This document shows, in pieces, positions 1 through 24,343 of a stretch of 64,000 nt of DNA (within the stretch, counting starts at the first letter, position 1; every line of letters starts with the position of its first letter). This stretch comes from Haliclona indistincta (Eukaryota; Porifera; Demospongiae; Haplosclerida; Chalinidae): positions 13,197,469-13,261,468 of the forward strand of contig OZ024786.1 of assembly GCA_964017065.1 (NCBI GenBank), read 5' to 3'. The position numbers and the translations under genes were made by a program. The notes under the pieces were generated by a model that was given only the letters and a program-made list of their open reading frames with translations, was not told the origin of the DNA and made no database searches.

Positions 1-849
1 GTGTACCAGGCCCTCTCCTCAGCTTTGGGAGGCGGGGCCTGGGGACGAGGCTAAATAACCCGCTTACTACATCTCGTTTTTCCACAAAAAGGACATTTTT
101 ACCGGATTTTTACTACAAATTTTATGCCCAATGCAAAAAAAATTGTGGGAACTTGTTTATTTTTTTTAACTTTACTTCATGATAATCGGTTATTATACCT
201 CGGTGGGCAGAGCCACGAGGCGTACAGTAATCGTGCGTGTCAGTCTGTCTGTCTGTTTGTCTGTCCGCTCTAGTTCTGAAAGACGGCGAAGAATCAGCTG
301 GTGGTAATTTCAATATCGACATAGCACGTTAAAATCTCGAACTTGATGGTCTTAGATTTTTGAATTAAAGCTTTGTTCGTGAAATATGGCGTGATTTGCT
401 TACTTTGTTTACCGTTCCTGGCAATCTGGAATTCTCCGAAGTCGAATGTGTCCATGGTTAACTGGCTAGTATATTGTAGGTTTGATCTGGACTACTACAG
501 GATAGCGTGGCGGGTCCTAATAACATTCAGCAAAAACCCAAAAAAACTGCTACAGCCTACAAGCATGGCTTGTGCACGCCCAGCTAATTAGTAGCATACT
601 ATTGGCTTCTGTTATTTTTGCCAGCTTACATCAATAGCTTGCATTGTACTTTATAAATCTGTTACAGTCATTATCTGCTAATGGAATAACTATACTGTTG
701 TTGTGTGCTGTTAAAGCATGTCCAGTGTGCAGTATGCATGCAATTCCACCGAGGCATCTGCACCATGGTGCTTCATTTTTAATTTTAGAGCTAGTAAATC
801 AAGGTGTACACAAGTGGTGTGTGTAAAGGGACTATTGTTGATTTTTAAA
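1..849. other. No gene resolved; 3' flank of the ILF2-like gene
   Basis: I see no exon here that I can tie to a neighbour. Short open frames at 122-322 (minus) and 373-591 (plus) lack recognisable domains and codon support. The phrase CCTGGGGACGAGGCTA near base 38 recurs near 55,030 and 62,520, so the left edge is probably repeat-derived. A further 3' exon of the ILF2-like gene could lie here or beyond base 1, but none was found. Confidence 0.4.
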
Positions 850-4404
<3,555 letters not shown>

Positions 4405-4487
4405 TTGCTTTCACACGTGTAGTGGGTGTAACCGTGCCCCGCCCAAAAGGCGCGGTTTCACTTTTGGCGCCAGAAGTTCGCCAAATC
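4405..4487. promoter_or_regulatory. 83-bp bidirectional promoter region
   Basis: The start codons of the ILF2-like gene (minus, 4404) and the acidic-protein gene (plus, 4488) are 83 bp apart and divergent. The interval therefore has to carry both 5' UTRs and start sites. It is moderately GC-rich (CCCCGCCCAAAAGGCGCGG) and has no obvious TATA box. Shared control is inferred from geometry only. Confidence 0.6.
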
Positions 4488-6424
4488 ATGGCAGAGAAAG
4501 AGACAGAGAACGTTTCTTCTACTTCTGTTGGTAAGTGCGCATTAGCAAACATTCAAAAATCTTCATTCTGTGCATTACCTTATTTTTCCAACGCAGGTAG
4601 TATTAAGAATGTCACCTCGACTCCGTTCGTCCCACGAGATCACGTGAGCTCTGCTCCTCTGGACGGCAGCATATTCGAACCAGCTGTCCCTCCTAGCGCC
4701 AACTCACTGTGTGAAATGAGCTCTATAGCCGAGCTGTCAGAATCCTCACCAGCTGGTACATCTATAGCACAAAACATTGACACATCGAATTTAGACTCTG
4801 AAGTCTCCTCTTCAATCAAAGACCCGTCAGTAGGAGACGAAAAAAGCAGCACACTTGATCGTGGTTTCTGTGCTTCTTCATTAGCTGACAGCAACATAGC
4901 TAGTCAATCAAGCTCCTCTCCACATTCTTCATCAACTGGTGACCCTAGCTCAGCTGGTGGGCAGAGCGGGGTTAAAGAGACAAGTGAAGAAAGTGTTAAA
5001 GATGAGGAAAAGCTGATTAAGGATAAGAAACTAGTGGAGGAACTAGTAGATGTAAATGAAGCTGACAAAAGTGTGGTTGAAGACTCAGAGGAACCGCTTG
5101 AAGTTACTGAATCAAGCAAAGAAAGGGTTACAGAAACTGGTGAAAAGCTGCTTCGAGTTACTGAACCGAGCAAGGAAGGGATGAACAAAGCTGACCAAAT
5201 GGTTCCAGAATCAAGAGTTGAAGATGGTGACAAAAAGCCTCTTGAAGTTCCTGAATCCAGCAACGAAGGATGTAACGAGAATCAAGTGTCTGCTTCTACT
5301 GCACAAGAGGAGCACTCATGTGCTGCTGGGCAAGGGATGCACTCCACAGCTGCTTCTGCTGGTGTTGAAGAGAGCATGTCGGTTGATGGAGACTTAAGTG
5401 CTAGTAACTTGTCAAGTATTTATCTCGAAGACAAGATGGTGACTACCAGTAAAGTACAGACAGCTCCAAAGAGAACAAGATTGACGATGGTTAGTATGCT
5501 CTCTCTCTTTCCATTCTCTTTAGCTCATTGTAGACTGGGAAAATATTTTCAAAAAATTGTCTATTACAGTGAGACCCCCTCTAATCCGAGCATCTGAATT
5601 GCGGACACCCCGTTTTTAATTTAAAGGACACCAAATGTAGGCATCAATCAATGACGAGTGTATATTTTGACCCCTAAAAAGAGGACACCCCATTAATCAG
5701 GTCAAAATTTGAAGTTGAACCTCTCTAATCCCAATGGTGTCCGGATTAGAGTAAATTAATTTTCGCATTGTTCTGCGTGTGAAATACAAAATAATACGAA
5801 CTGTTTGTTACATGTTCGCTTGGATGACGACTAAATATCCCATTTTCAAGCTTTTATCTCTTTGTATTACACACAGCCATTTTCAAGCTTTTGACCCTTT
5901 GTATTACAGCCATTTTCAAGCTTTTATCCCTTTGTATTACACACAGCCATTTTCAAGCTTTTGACCCTTTGTATTACAGCCATTTGCAAGCTTTTAACCC
6001 TTTGTATTACAGCTAAAACATGTCTTTGTATAACAGCTATGGCAGTTTTCAACACTTTTTCGTTATTCCTCTCAGGCTGAAAGGGCTACTATCGAGGCAT
6101 TAGCTTCATTTGGTGGTGGTGGTCTTGATTCTGTTCTTGAACCAACAGAAACGTTTCGCGATAAACTCGAGAAGGATAAGCAAAAACTCAAGGTAAGAAG
6201 AGTGTGAGTGTGTTGTTTAAATAGTAGTGCACTTGCCTAGCAAGTGAGGGAGCTGGGTTCGAGTCTAGCTTGGCTGGGTACAACCATGAACGGCGTTTGT
6301 TAGAATTCAGTTGCTCCATTCTTGCACACGCAGTGGGAGATAAAAGTCAGGCCCTGTAACGGGTTCTTTCCCCAGCTCCTAGAGGTTGTGTAGCACCGGC
6401 AAAACAGTTTTGTTCAAGGCAGCA

Positions 6425-6472
<48 letters not shown>

Positions 6473-7565
6473 AATTAGTTGTATTTCCATAGGACTCAAG
6501 TGTTGGAGGCAAACGCGAGAGAGAAGACGGGAAAGAAGAGGCACCCACTTTTAAAAAGACAAGGTATTTTCACTCTTTTGCATAATGTTGGGTTCTGTGA
6601 ATATTTTTTTGCATTTTGATTTGACAATGTCAAATTTGATGTTAAACCCACTAAGTGTATAAACTTCATAGGAGTACCAGGGTTTCATAAATATTTTTCT
6701 AGGGGGGAATTTTCCATGTTTTCAATGTTGATGAGCTGTATAGGGGGTCTGGGGCATACCCAAGGAATTGTTTTGCAATGTTATGCCTTCCGAAAGTGAT
6801 TTTGAGGCCTTCAAAGCTCATTTGGACTCTGATGCAGCACAATTTAAACTTCTGATTATGATTCTAGCCTAGGGAGAACTGAAACTAGGAAGGAATCCCA
6901 CTTTCAAGGGTACTGTATAAAACCCAGAGTACAATACTGCATGGTGTTATGTTCAGTTGTTGTGATGCATTCTGATATCTGGTATGAAGAAGTATTTGTT
7001 GTGTCATAGATTAGAGATGGCTATTGAAGAGAGTGACAAGTTGTTCAAAGACGTTCCATTAGGACAGTCTGCCCAGGTCAGTCAGTCTCCTCTGATAATA
7101 CATGTACGCTATCATGCATGATGCATACGAATTGACTTATAAATTTGTGTTTATTCCTCTCTGGAACCCTTGTATTATACAGGACGAACCGCCACAGAAG
7201 TAAGTACATCTCTCTCTCTCTCTACTTCACTTCCTTCCTCCCTCTCTCCCTCCTTCGTTGACTCGCTCTTCCTACACAGTTCATTTACGATACATGATCC
7301 TGATTTTGTATCTTTTCTGTTTTATAGAGCTGCTGATCAGGAGGCACAGCCTGCTGCTGAGAGAAGGATGACTAGGCTTGAGCGAGCACGTCTCGAGGCT
7401 CTGAAGAGTTTTGACGGCCACGGCCTGCACGACGTTATGAGTACGTCGAAAAGAGTGGTCTCGCGCACTCTGGAAGCAAAGAACAAGAAGCTCAAAGAAG
7501 ACAAGGAAATGGAAGAGAAGGAGAATTTAATGAAAAGTTTGCCGGAAGGAACAAGCGAATCTTAA
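4488..7565 (+). CDS. Acidic Ser/Glu-rich protein with an internal repeat; family not recognised
   Basis: Exons: 4488-4530, 4597-5489, 6076-6192, 6493-6563, 7010-7076, 7183-7199, 7328-7565. All phases agree, giving 481 residues. I do not recognise the family. The large second exon encodes a low-complexity acidic region rich in Ser, Glu and Lys. The C-terminal part holds two copies of one motif: ERATIEALASFGGGGLDSV (exon 3) and ERARLEALKSFDGHGLHDV (exon 7). Each is followed by a charged helix ending in KLK. The 17-nt exon 6 (DEPPQ) is a microexon. Intron 1 is 66 bp, a multiple of three, and has no stop, so retaining it would keep the frame. The ATG at 4488 has a good context. An in-frame ATG at 4422 is only 18 bp from the divergent ILF2 start and is less likely. 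Nuclear location is a guess from charge. Confidence 0.75.
5567..5760. mobile_element. Tc1/mariner-type MITE fragment
   Basis: Begins CAGTGAGACCCCCTCTAATC and contains the inverted phrase CTCTCTAATCCCAATGGTGTC. It belongs to the same family as the element at 1140-1311, in an intron of the acidic-protein gene. Confidence 0.55.
5850..6040. repeat. Tandem repeat of ~30-37-bp units
   Basis: Repeats of CATTTTCAAGCTTTT followed by a CCCTTTGTATTACA-type phrase, about five units. It is intronic, just upstream of the exon at 6076. Confidence 0.8.
6205..6472. mobile_element. tRNA-derived SINE candidate with (GT)n tail
   Basis: A pol III B-box-like GGGTTCGAGTC lies ~30 bp after an A-box-like TAGTAGTGCACTTGCC. 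About 150 bp of unrelated body and then a (GT)n run follow (6428-6470). This is the usual order for a tRNA-derived SINE. No functional cloverleaf can be folded, so it is not called as a tRNA. Confidence 0.4.
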
Positions 7566-8027
7566 TTTTAACAATATTCAACCATGCGTGAGCGAGTGTA
7601 TGAACCCGTGAACAGAGACTCTGCTACATTTCTCAATTCATAATCCACCGTCATTTAAAAAATTCATAACAGTTGTAGACCTATATCCATCAATCCACAT
7701 TGTGTATTGTATCTTGTTGATTATGTTGGTATCGTAATGTGGTTAAATTTGTTTGTTGTTTATGGATTTTCTTGGTCTCTTGACAGTAGCGCGAGACTCG
7801 GAGGTCACTCGCGCGCATTCCTCAAAACCGCAATGTGTACGCATTCCAACCTCGTATCCACGGCGACACGCACTAACTCGCGCGCGCGAAGTATTCCCGC
7901 GATAATCAAAGTATAGAAGCGTAACGATCTCTCGTAGACAACAGTTCGCGATCGCGCGCGGTGCATTGTAACGTAAAGACATTGCGTATTAAGTATTTCT
8001 ATTCTACAGTACCCGATTGTATTAGCA
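7566..8027. other. Intergenic interval, probable promoter of the SRCR-FN3 gene
   Basis: Contains the 3' UTR of the acidic-protein gene and then a CpG-rich stretch around 7790-7970 (CGCGCGCG, TCGCGATCGCGCGCGG). That is the likely 5' region of the receptor gene. No other gene is seen. Confidence 0.45.
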
Positions 8028-18692
<10,665 letters not shown>

Positions 18693-19020
18693 TTTCACAA
18701 AACAATAATAATTATTATTCAAACATCAAATAATTATTTTTTTACTAACAGAGTCAAATTACACATGATTCAAATTCAAAATTTTCTTTTGTCCAAGTCA
18801 ATATTAAAAGATTTTGCTCTATGTCACTGTTACGAAAAGTAACGCATTCCACTTCTAAAAATAATGAGAAGGGTTCTAAAGTGTTGATTTATACAAAAAT
18901 GTTAAGATTGTAAACTTGCTTGTTTGTTTGTTTATAGACTAAACTATCTGTACAGTAAGGTCACACACAGATTTAGACGTCACCAATCAGACAGCTCACT
19001 TGTTCGTATAAATAGTTATG

Positions 19021-21462
19021 CTATTGAGAGTTTGCGTCTTGATTTAAAGGGGCGTGGTCTATCTCGGAGTAGGCGTGGTCCAGTCTGTTCAGTAGCTGCT
19101 TTATATTCGGGCCTCTGATGATATTGTATTCTCCGTCTGAGCACTGATAGACGACTCGTTTTCTCTGCTCACAGAACAGGTAAAGATGGTTTTGGCAGAC
19201 ACCCCAGTCGGGTGTGACAATTGCGTAGACAACATGGCGGAGATTATCGTGAGACAGAGGAGGAGGGGATGGCGTAGCTGCTGCTGCTGAGGAGGGAGAA
19301 GGAAGAGGGAGCTCGCTGACACGAAGCATTGGCATTATTCGACCGCTGGTCTCCGGCTGGGGGTCACCTTGGGGAGTTTTAGAGAAGACACTTGTGTAAA
19401 GGTTGTTCGATACTCTTCCTCTTAGTTTAGCTATTTCTCTTTCGCTCAGTGGAAGACCAACAACATGAGGCTTGCCTTCTTCGTCTGTTTCTACTCCAGC
19501 AATGAAGACACCAGCTCTGTACTTGATCCTTGAGTTGAGGCAAGCCGTGGTATACTGGAGTATTTCCAACATCAGTCCCTCGATTGATGAGGTTTCATCG
19601 ATTTCAGCAAACTGCACGTCAATCCTATTTTCCGTCAGGCAAGTGACTTTGTCCAGTGACTGGCAAATAATCATGTCATGAACTAGCTCTATGAGACAAT
19701 GAGATCACAATAATCATAAATAATTTCACATACAGCTACACTGTGGATAATGCCAGAGCTGACTCTGAGTATAAAATAACTTGAATGTAATCATGTGTAT
19801 TTATCCAGGCTGTGTAGGGAGTGTGGCTACATTTGACAGGTTATAGAGAGTGACGAGCACTGCTTAAATTGCTTAGTTATTTATCGTTTCATGGCAGCTA
19901 AAGTGCCAAGAATCTTAATCTGAACTGTGGATAATATGGCCAGGCTCTATGATGCCAAATTAACCGAAAATTGGCCACTACTCTTGAGTGCCTAGGGACG
20001 AGAATATCATCACCATTTTCTTAAAATCGTACATTATCTAAACAGAGCTTGACTCACTTGTAATCTCTTCACAACCAAGTGATCCTTGTGACTGAGAAAG
20101 AGGAGGAAACGACACGACTCTGCTCATGGGAATCGATCCACTCGAGGTAGCACCACCAGCAGATGGAAAGGACAATGAAGGACATACAGGTGTGGCAGAT
20201 GAGGGGGTGGAGTTTGGGGTTGTGAAGGAGGAGGGTGGGAGGAGTGGTATGTTGCTAGGCACCCTACGCTCACTAGTGGTCTCACTCATGGTCGACGGTG
20301 GACTCATTGGAGAAGATAAGAGAGAATTGTCACTAGCAGACGATGACGCACTTCCTGTCCTTTGTCCTTCATCACGTGGTCTTGCTGTTCTTTGTCCTCC
20401 TTCTCCATCGCTCTGTCTTCTTGCTGCTCCTCCACTTTGCCTTCGTATTCTCTCTCTTGACTCGCTCTGTCCTGCTATCAAGCGTTGCTGTGGCCATTGG
20501 TTGGTTTCTTCCTCAGCGGCATGTAGAGACATCTGACCAGCCGGTACACCTGAGAGAGACAAAGGAAAAGATTTATCAAATTGTACATGTTAGCGGAATA
20601 AGTAGCGAGTGGAGTACAGTTCACTGACCATTTCCAATCGCTCGTCCCTCAGTGTTGACTCTAGCTGTGGCAGCACTCTGTCCTGACTCCTGGATGGGAG
20701 GTCCTCCATCACCACTGCCTTCACCTCCATCATCTCTTCTTCTGTGTCTTGCTCCGTCAGCTTCAACACTTTGAGGACCTGCTTCATCGTCAGGCTCAGC
20801 CCTCTCTCTGTCACCCACACCATCACGATAGACCAGATGCTGCTGATATACACCAAACAACTCACGAGGAGGTCGCTTACCCTTAGCACGAGCTGAGAGA
20901 GAGAGAGAGAGAGAGGAAGAGAGGGTGGGAGGAAGAGAAGGAGAGAGGGAGGGAGAGAGGAAGGGAGGGAGAGAGAGAGAGATGAAGAGAGAGAGAGAGA
21001 GAGGAAGAGAAGGAGGGAGGAAGAGAGGGAGGGAGAAGATCGAAAGATAATCAGAAATCCATCACTCACCAACAGCGATCAATTTCTCTACTGCACTAGC
21101 GTGTCCTAGTGGGTTCTCATCGTCGTCACGGATACACATGTACAACAGGTGGCACCCGTACATGCCTCCTTTATAGACAAGAGTCAGTAAGTGGTCTGCA
21201 CGTTGCCGTGGAGTCTGATAGGGACTGGTCAGTAAATATAGCTCACTGGGATCAGACACGATACCATACTTTAAGAGATGACTAGAGAGAGATGAGACAT
21301 TTAACCAACGCCATATCTCAGACCAACAGTTCATCACGACTTCATTATCAATGTAGAAATGTTGACCAGGTTGCTGGTCATAATCTCGCCTGACCTCCTC
21401 CCTCACTCTGTCCTGTGTGTCCATGACTGAGGGAGAGAGAGGGAGGGAGGGAGGGAGGGAGG

Positions 21463-21511
<49 letters not shown>

Positions 21512-21650
21512 GAGAGAGAAGGAGTAAGAGAGGGAGAGGGAGAGATGAGTAACAAGGTGCTTGAGGTATTTGTGCTCACTCACCATCTTGTTCCGTGCGA
21601 TCTCTCACTCCACGAACTGGTTGGTAGCCAGCAGGAGGTGGATACGCCAT
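19021..21650 (-). CDS. CARD-like plus Schlafen/AlbA_2-like protein, copy 1
   Basis: Exons: 21650-21584, 21426-21070, 20892-20629, 20549-20058, 19688-19021. Phases agree, giving 615 residues. Exon 2 encodes a CARD-like death fold: NCWSEIWRWLN, HLLKYGIVSDPSEL, TPRQRADHLLTLVYKGG, and then ENPLGHASAVEKL. Exons 3-4 are a disordered linker rich in Arg, Gly, Ser and Pro. The C-terminal ~215 residues resemble the AlbA_2 domain of Schlafen proteins: AGVFIAGVETDEEGKPHVVG, SEREIAKLRGRV, and HVVYAIVTPDWG. The usual ExK nuclease residues are not evident (DVQFAE instead). It is divergent from a CARD-type NLR 146 bp away. By family logic the two CARDs could interact, but that is untested. The Schlafen assignment is from pattern only. 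The CARD is somewhat firmer. CT/GA microsatellites sit in introns 1 and 2. Confidence 0.72.
20896..21038. repeat. GA/GGGA microsatellite
   Basis: Purine-only on the plus strand, so pyrimidine-rich on the coding (minus) strand. It abuts the acceptor of exon 3 of the CARD/Schlafen-like gene. Confidence 0.95.
21428..21545. repeat. GA/GGGA microsatellite
   Basis: Abuts the acceptor of exon 2 of the CARD/Schlafen-like gene. This is again a simple repeat serving as the pyrimidine tract on the coding strand. Confidence 0.95.
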
Positions 21651-21796
21651 CAGTTCTCACACACTAGTCAACTAGACAATGGCGATCTTCAGCTAGTAGC
21701 CTTGGAAAGCACAACAAAACTTACTGACAAACACACGAGCCTGGAGTATGAAGGGGAAACCCCTGTAAAGATTGATGATCTGACGTCACGTTGTTT
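21651..21796. promoter_or_regulatory. Shared promoter of the CARD/Schlafen-like and NLR genes, with kB and CRE sites
   Basis: The 146-bp gap between divergent start codons contains GGGAAACCCC at 21754-21763, an exact fit to the NF-kB consensus GGGRNWYYCC. It also has TGACGTCA at 21781-21788, the CRE/ATF palindrome. Both sites are kept at the same positions in the second pair (59770-59779 and 59797-59804). No TATA box is clear. Confidence 0.65.
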
Positions 21797-24343
21797 ATGC
21801 ACACTCCCCAAAAAATGGCGGTTAGCTCTGAGTTTGAGACAGTGAAAGGCAGGTTAGTCGACATCTGTCGCTGTGTTCCTGAACCAAGCGTCGTCGAATT
21901 TTCAAGCGAGCTGCTTCAAAATGATCTCATTAGCTTTGCTGGTCACCAGGCGGCCATTGCTGTCAACGCGTCACCACCAGCTAACAAGGTTGCTCATCTG
22001 GTCTCAGAAGCCATGAACAATGTCAGCAATTCACCAGACAACTTCTACAAGTTCGTCTCTATCCTAGAGAGCAGGAACGCACAACTTGCCTCAGCTCTAA
22101 GGAGTGACTACTCGGAACGACAAGCCTGCTTACTACCTGATCCTAAACCGGAAGATCCCTCCGTGAATCAGTTCGTGACCAACCTTCGACAGGTGTATAG
22201 AACAGCCCAACCTCCAACTTGGGACCCTCTCCCTCAGTGCCAGCATGTCAAACTAGCCATGATAAAGGAGAAAGGAAAGCGATGTGGCAGTGACAAGACG
22301 ATTGCAGAGAGCAGAGTAGAGGGTGATGTGGACAAAATGTTGACAACAAAGGTACCTGTGGATTCTGATAAAATCTTTGGTGCTGGCACCTTTGACGATG
22401 AGCGTCAGGTGATTCTAGTTGAAGGAGTGGGTGGAATGGGAAAAACAAGTCTTGCCTACCAATATGCCAAGAAATGGGCTGAAGGAAAGTTGAGCGCATT
22501 TGATGCTGTGGCTCTTGTTCGTCTACGTGACTTGAAAGAACACGATGTACATGAAGTTGATCGTATCTTGCCTCACCTTCTCTTCCTAGCTAGTGGTAAC
22601 AGCATATCAAAAGAGATGGCTCGACTTATCATAGACAAGCAAAACATTCTCCTCATCTTGGACGGCTGGGACGAGTCTCCAGCAAACATTCGTAAGCTGT
22701 CGTTCATTAAAGATCTGCTTCGGTCAGTTTCTTCTCAGAGTAGAATACTGATAACCTCTCGACCTGACTTCTCGTTGGATCTTCATGGTCTAGCTAACCG
22801 GGTAGAGATTCTTGGTTTCACTAAAAGTGATATTCACGATTACTTTGAGAATGCATTAAAGTCACACCTGCCCAATAGTGAAGTGAAATCAGCTTGTGAT
22901 AAGCTGAGCAGTCATTTCCATCGCTATCCAGTTATCGAAAGCTGTTGCTATGTGCCTCTGAATGCTGCCATTCTAGCGTACATATACCTCAATCGTGACC
23001 AGACCTTACCCATCACTCGATGTGAGCTTTTTCAAGAGCTCGTACTATGCTGCATGGTCCGTGAGCTGGAAACTCGCCAACCCAATAGAGTCCTTGAAGA
23101 TGTCTCCTCTTTTGAGGACCTCACTGCTGATCTCAATGAGCAGTTATACAACCTCAGTGAACTAGCATTCAATGGAGTGATGGAGAACAAGATTGTTTTT
23201 ACACAGAAGGAACTAACATCACTCTCTACATTAGGTCTGCTTCATAGTGTCCAGGGTTTTGGCTCAATTGGTCGAAAATCAGTCACTTGCAACTTTATCC
23301 ATCTAGCCGTCCAAGAGCTCCTTGCTGCCTACTATATATCTCAACTAGAACCAGCTGAGCATTCTAAACAATTTGAAACTCTCTTGAATGACAATCACAA
23401 GTTTCCTGTTCTCCAGTTCTATTCTGGTCTGACCGGGCTCACCAATGAGAGTGTGAGAAACCTCATCACAGGGTTTCACTTTGATGATTATGAAGAAGAA
23501 TCAATACTTTGCCTTTTAGCATTTCTGAACTGCATTTTTGAAGCACAAATACACGATCCGCAATTATTTCTTGAACAAATGGTTCGTACTCTAAATTCAG
23601 AAGTGTATTTGTTTCCTATTTCTTTGAGTCCAATGGATTGTCTGTCAGTGCACTACTTTTTATCCTCCATCAGAACCGTGGTGACTGGTCAAATAGAATT
23701 GAATCTTCGTCTCTGCAGTATTGATGACCAATGTCTGGGTATGCTACTAAGAATTTCTACTGAGCATGCTGAGACATCCTGTACATCAAGTGTTTTAGAG
23801 TCTGTAAAAACCCTGATAGTGGATGGTAATAAATACGCAGACACTGGGATTGCTTACATTACCAGAGCTCTTATCTCCAACAACACTTTAAAAACACTGA
23901 GTGTTGGTAACAACAGTGTAACAGATATGGGACTGGTACCACTGTTGGAAGCACTACCAAGACTACATTCACTGGAGGAGTTAGTATTGCACTGGTCTTT
24001 GTCACATCCAGATGAAACATTGAATAAGATTGGAGAGTGTGTAGGAAGAAGTACACTGAAACAATTACAACTATGGTCTTATTCTCCGTCATTGCAGTCA
24101 GAAGAGGCAGTAAAACAGTGGGTCCAGAGTGTGGTGATTGGAGGGAACAGTCTTATACATTCTCTTGAGCACAGTCAGATTACTAAGCTCATGATACGTA
24201 TTGGATTTCGAAAGATTTCATGTCAAGATTATGTAAAAACTCAATTAGATTCATCACTCCAAAAAACAATGGAGTCAATTAATTTAAGAAGAGTAAAGAA
24301 ATCATTACATTCCATTGATTTGAGAGTTCATGTAATAGTGTAA
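21797..24343 (+). CDS. CARD-NACHT-LRR NLR protein 1
   Basis: Single-exon, 848 residues. Residues ~12-105 form a CARD-like death fold (FETVKGRLVDICRCV, NKVAHLVSEAMNNVSNS, FYKFVSILESRNAQLASAL). A conserved linker (WDPLPQCQHVKLAMIKEKGK) leads to the NACHT ATPase. That has Walker A GVGGMGKTS at ~210-218, Walker B ILLILDGWDES at ~284-294 and the sensor ITSRPD at ~319-324. A winged-helix/helical region follows, and then RI-like leucine-rich repeats from ~632 (LNLRLCSIDD, LKTLSVGNNSVTDMG, LEELVLHWSLS). The protein should be a cytosolic pattern sensor that oligomerises on ligand binding (NLR family knowledge). An in-frame ATG at 21815 is an alternative start, and both are kept in NLR 5. The ORF can be extended to a TTG at 21791, which I do not favour. 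Confidence 0.93.
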   Translation: MHTPQKMAVSSEFETVKGRLVDICRCVPEPSVVEFSSELLQNDLISFAGHQAAIAVNASPPANKVAHLVSEAMNNVSNSPDNFYKFVSILESRNAQLASALRSDYSERQACLLPDPKPEDPSVNQFVTNLRQVYRTAQPPTWDPLPQCQHVKLAMIKEKGKRCGSDKTIAESRVEGDVDKMLTTKVPVDSDKIFGAGTFDDERQVILVEGVGGMGKTSLAYQYAKKWAEGKLSAFDAVALVRLRDLKEHDVHEVDRILPHLLFLASGNSISKEMARLIIDKQNILLILDGWDESPANIRKLSFIKDLLRSVSSQSRILITSRPDFSLDLHGLANRVEILGFTKSDIHDYFENALKSHLPNSEVKSACDKLSSHFHRYPVIESCCYVPLNAAILAYIYLNRDQTLPITRCELFQELVLCCMVRELETRQPNRVLEDVSSFEDLTADLNEQLYNLSELAFNGVMENKIVFTQKELTSLSTLGLLHSVQGFGSIGRKSVTCNFIHLAVQELLAAYYISQLEPAEHSKQFETLLNDNHKFPVLQFYSGLTGLTNESVRNLITGFHFDDYEEESILCLLAFLNCIFEAQIHDPQLFLEQMVRTLNSEVYLFPISLSPMDCLSVHYFLSSIRTVVTGQIELNLRLCSIDDQCLGMLLRISTEHAETSCTSSVLESVKTLIVDGNKYADTGIAYITRALISNNTLKTLSVGNNSVTDMGLVPLLEALPRLHSLEELVLHWSLSHPDETLNKIGECVGRSTLKQLQLWSYSPSLQSEEAVKQWVQSVVIGGNSLIHSLEHSQITKLMIRIGFRKISCQDYVKTQLDSSLQKTMESINLRRVKKSLHSIDLRVHVIV

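Noticed and set aside
700..830. Further 3' exon of the ILF2-like gene on the minus strand
   Set aside because: A frame with an acceptor exists, but its sequence does not resemble the ILF2 tail. I left it out.
4422..4487. Upstream in-frame ATG for the acidic-protein gene
   Set aside because: It would put the start 18 bp from the divergent ILF2 start codon, leaving no room for both promoters.
6220..6290. Possible tRNA gene
   Set aside because: Only A- and B-box-like strings are present. No cloverleaf folds and a SINE-like body and (GT)n tail follow.
20126..20536. 136-codon plus-strand open frame, repeated at 58147
   Set aside because: Antisense shadow of exon 4 of the CARD/Schlafen-like genes. 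Conservation comes from the recent duplication.
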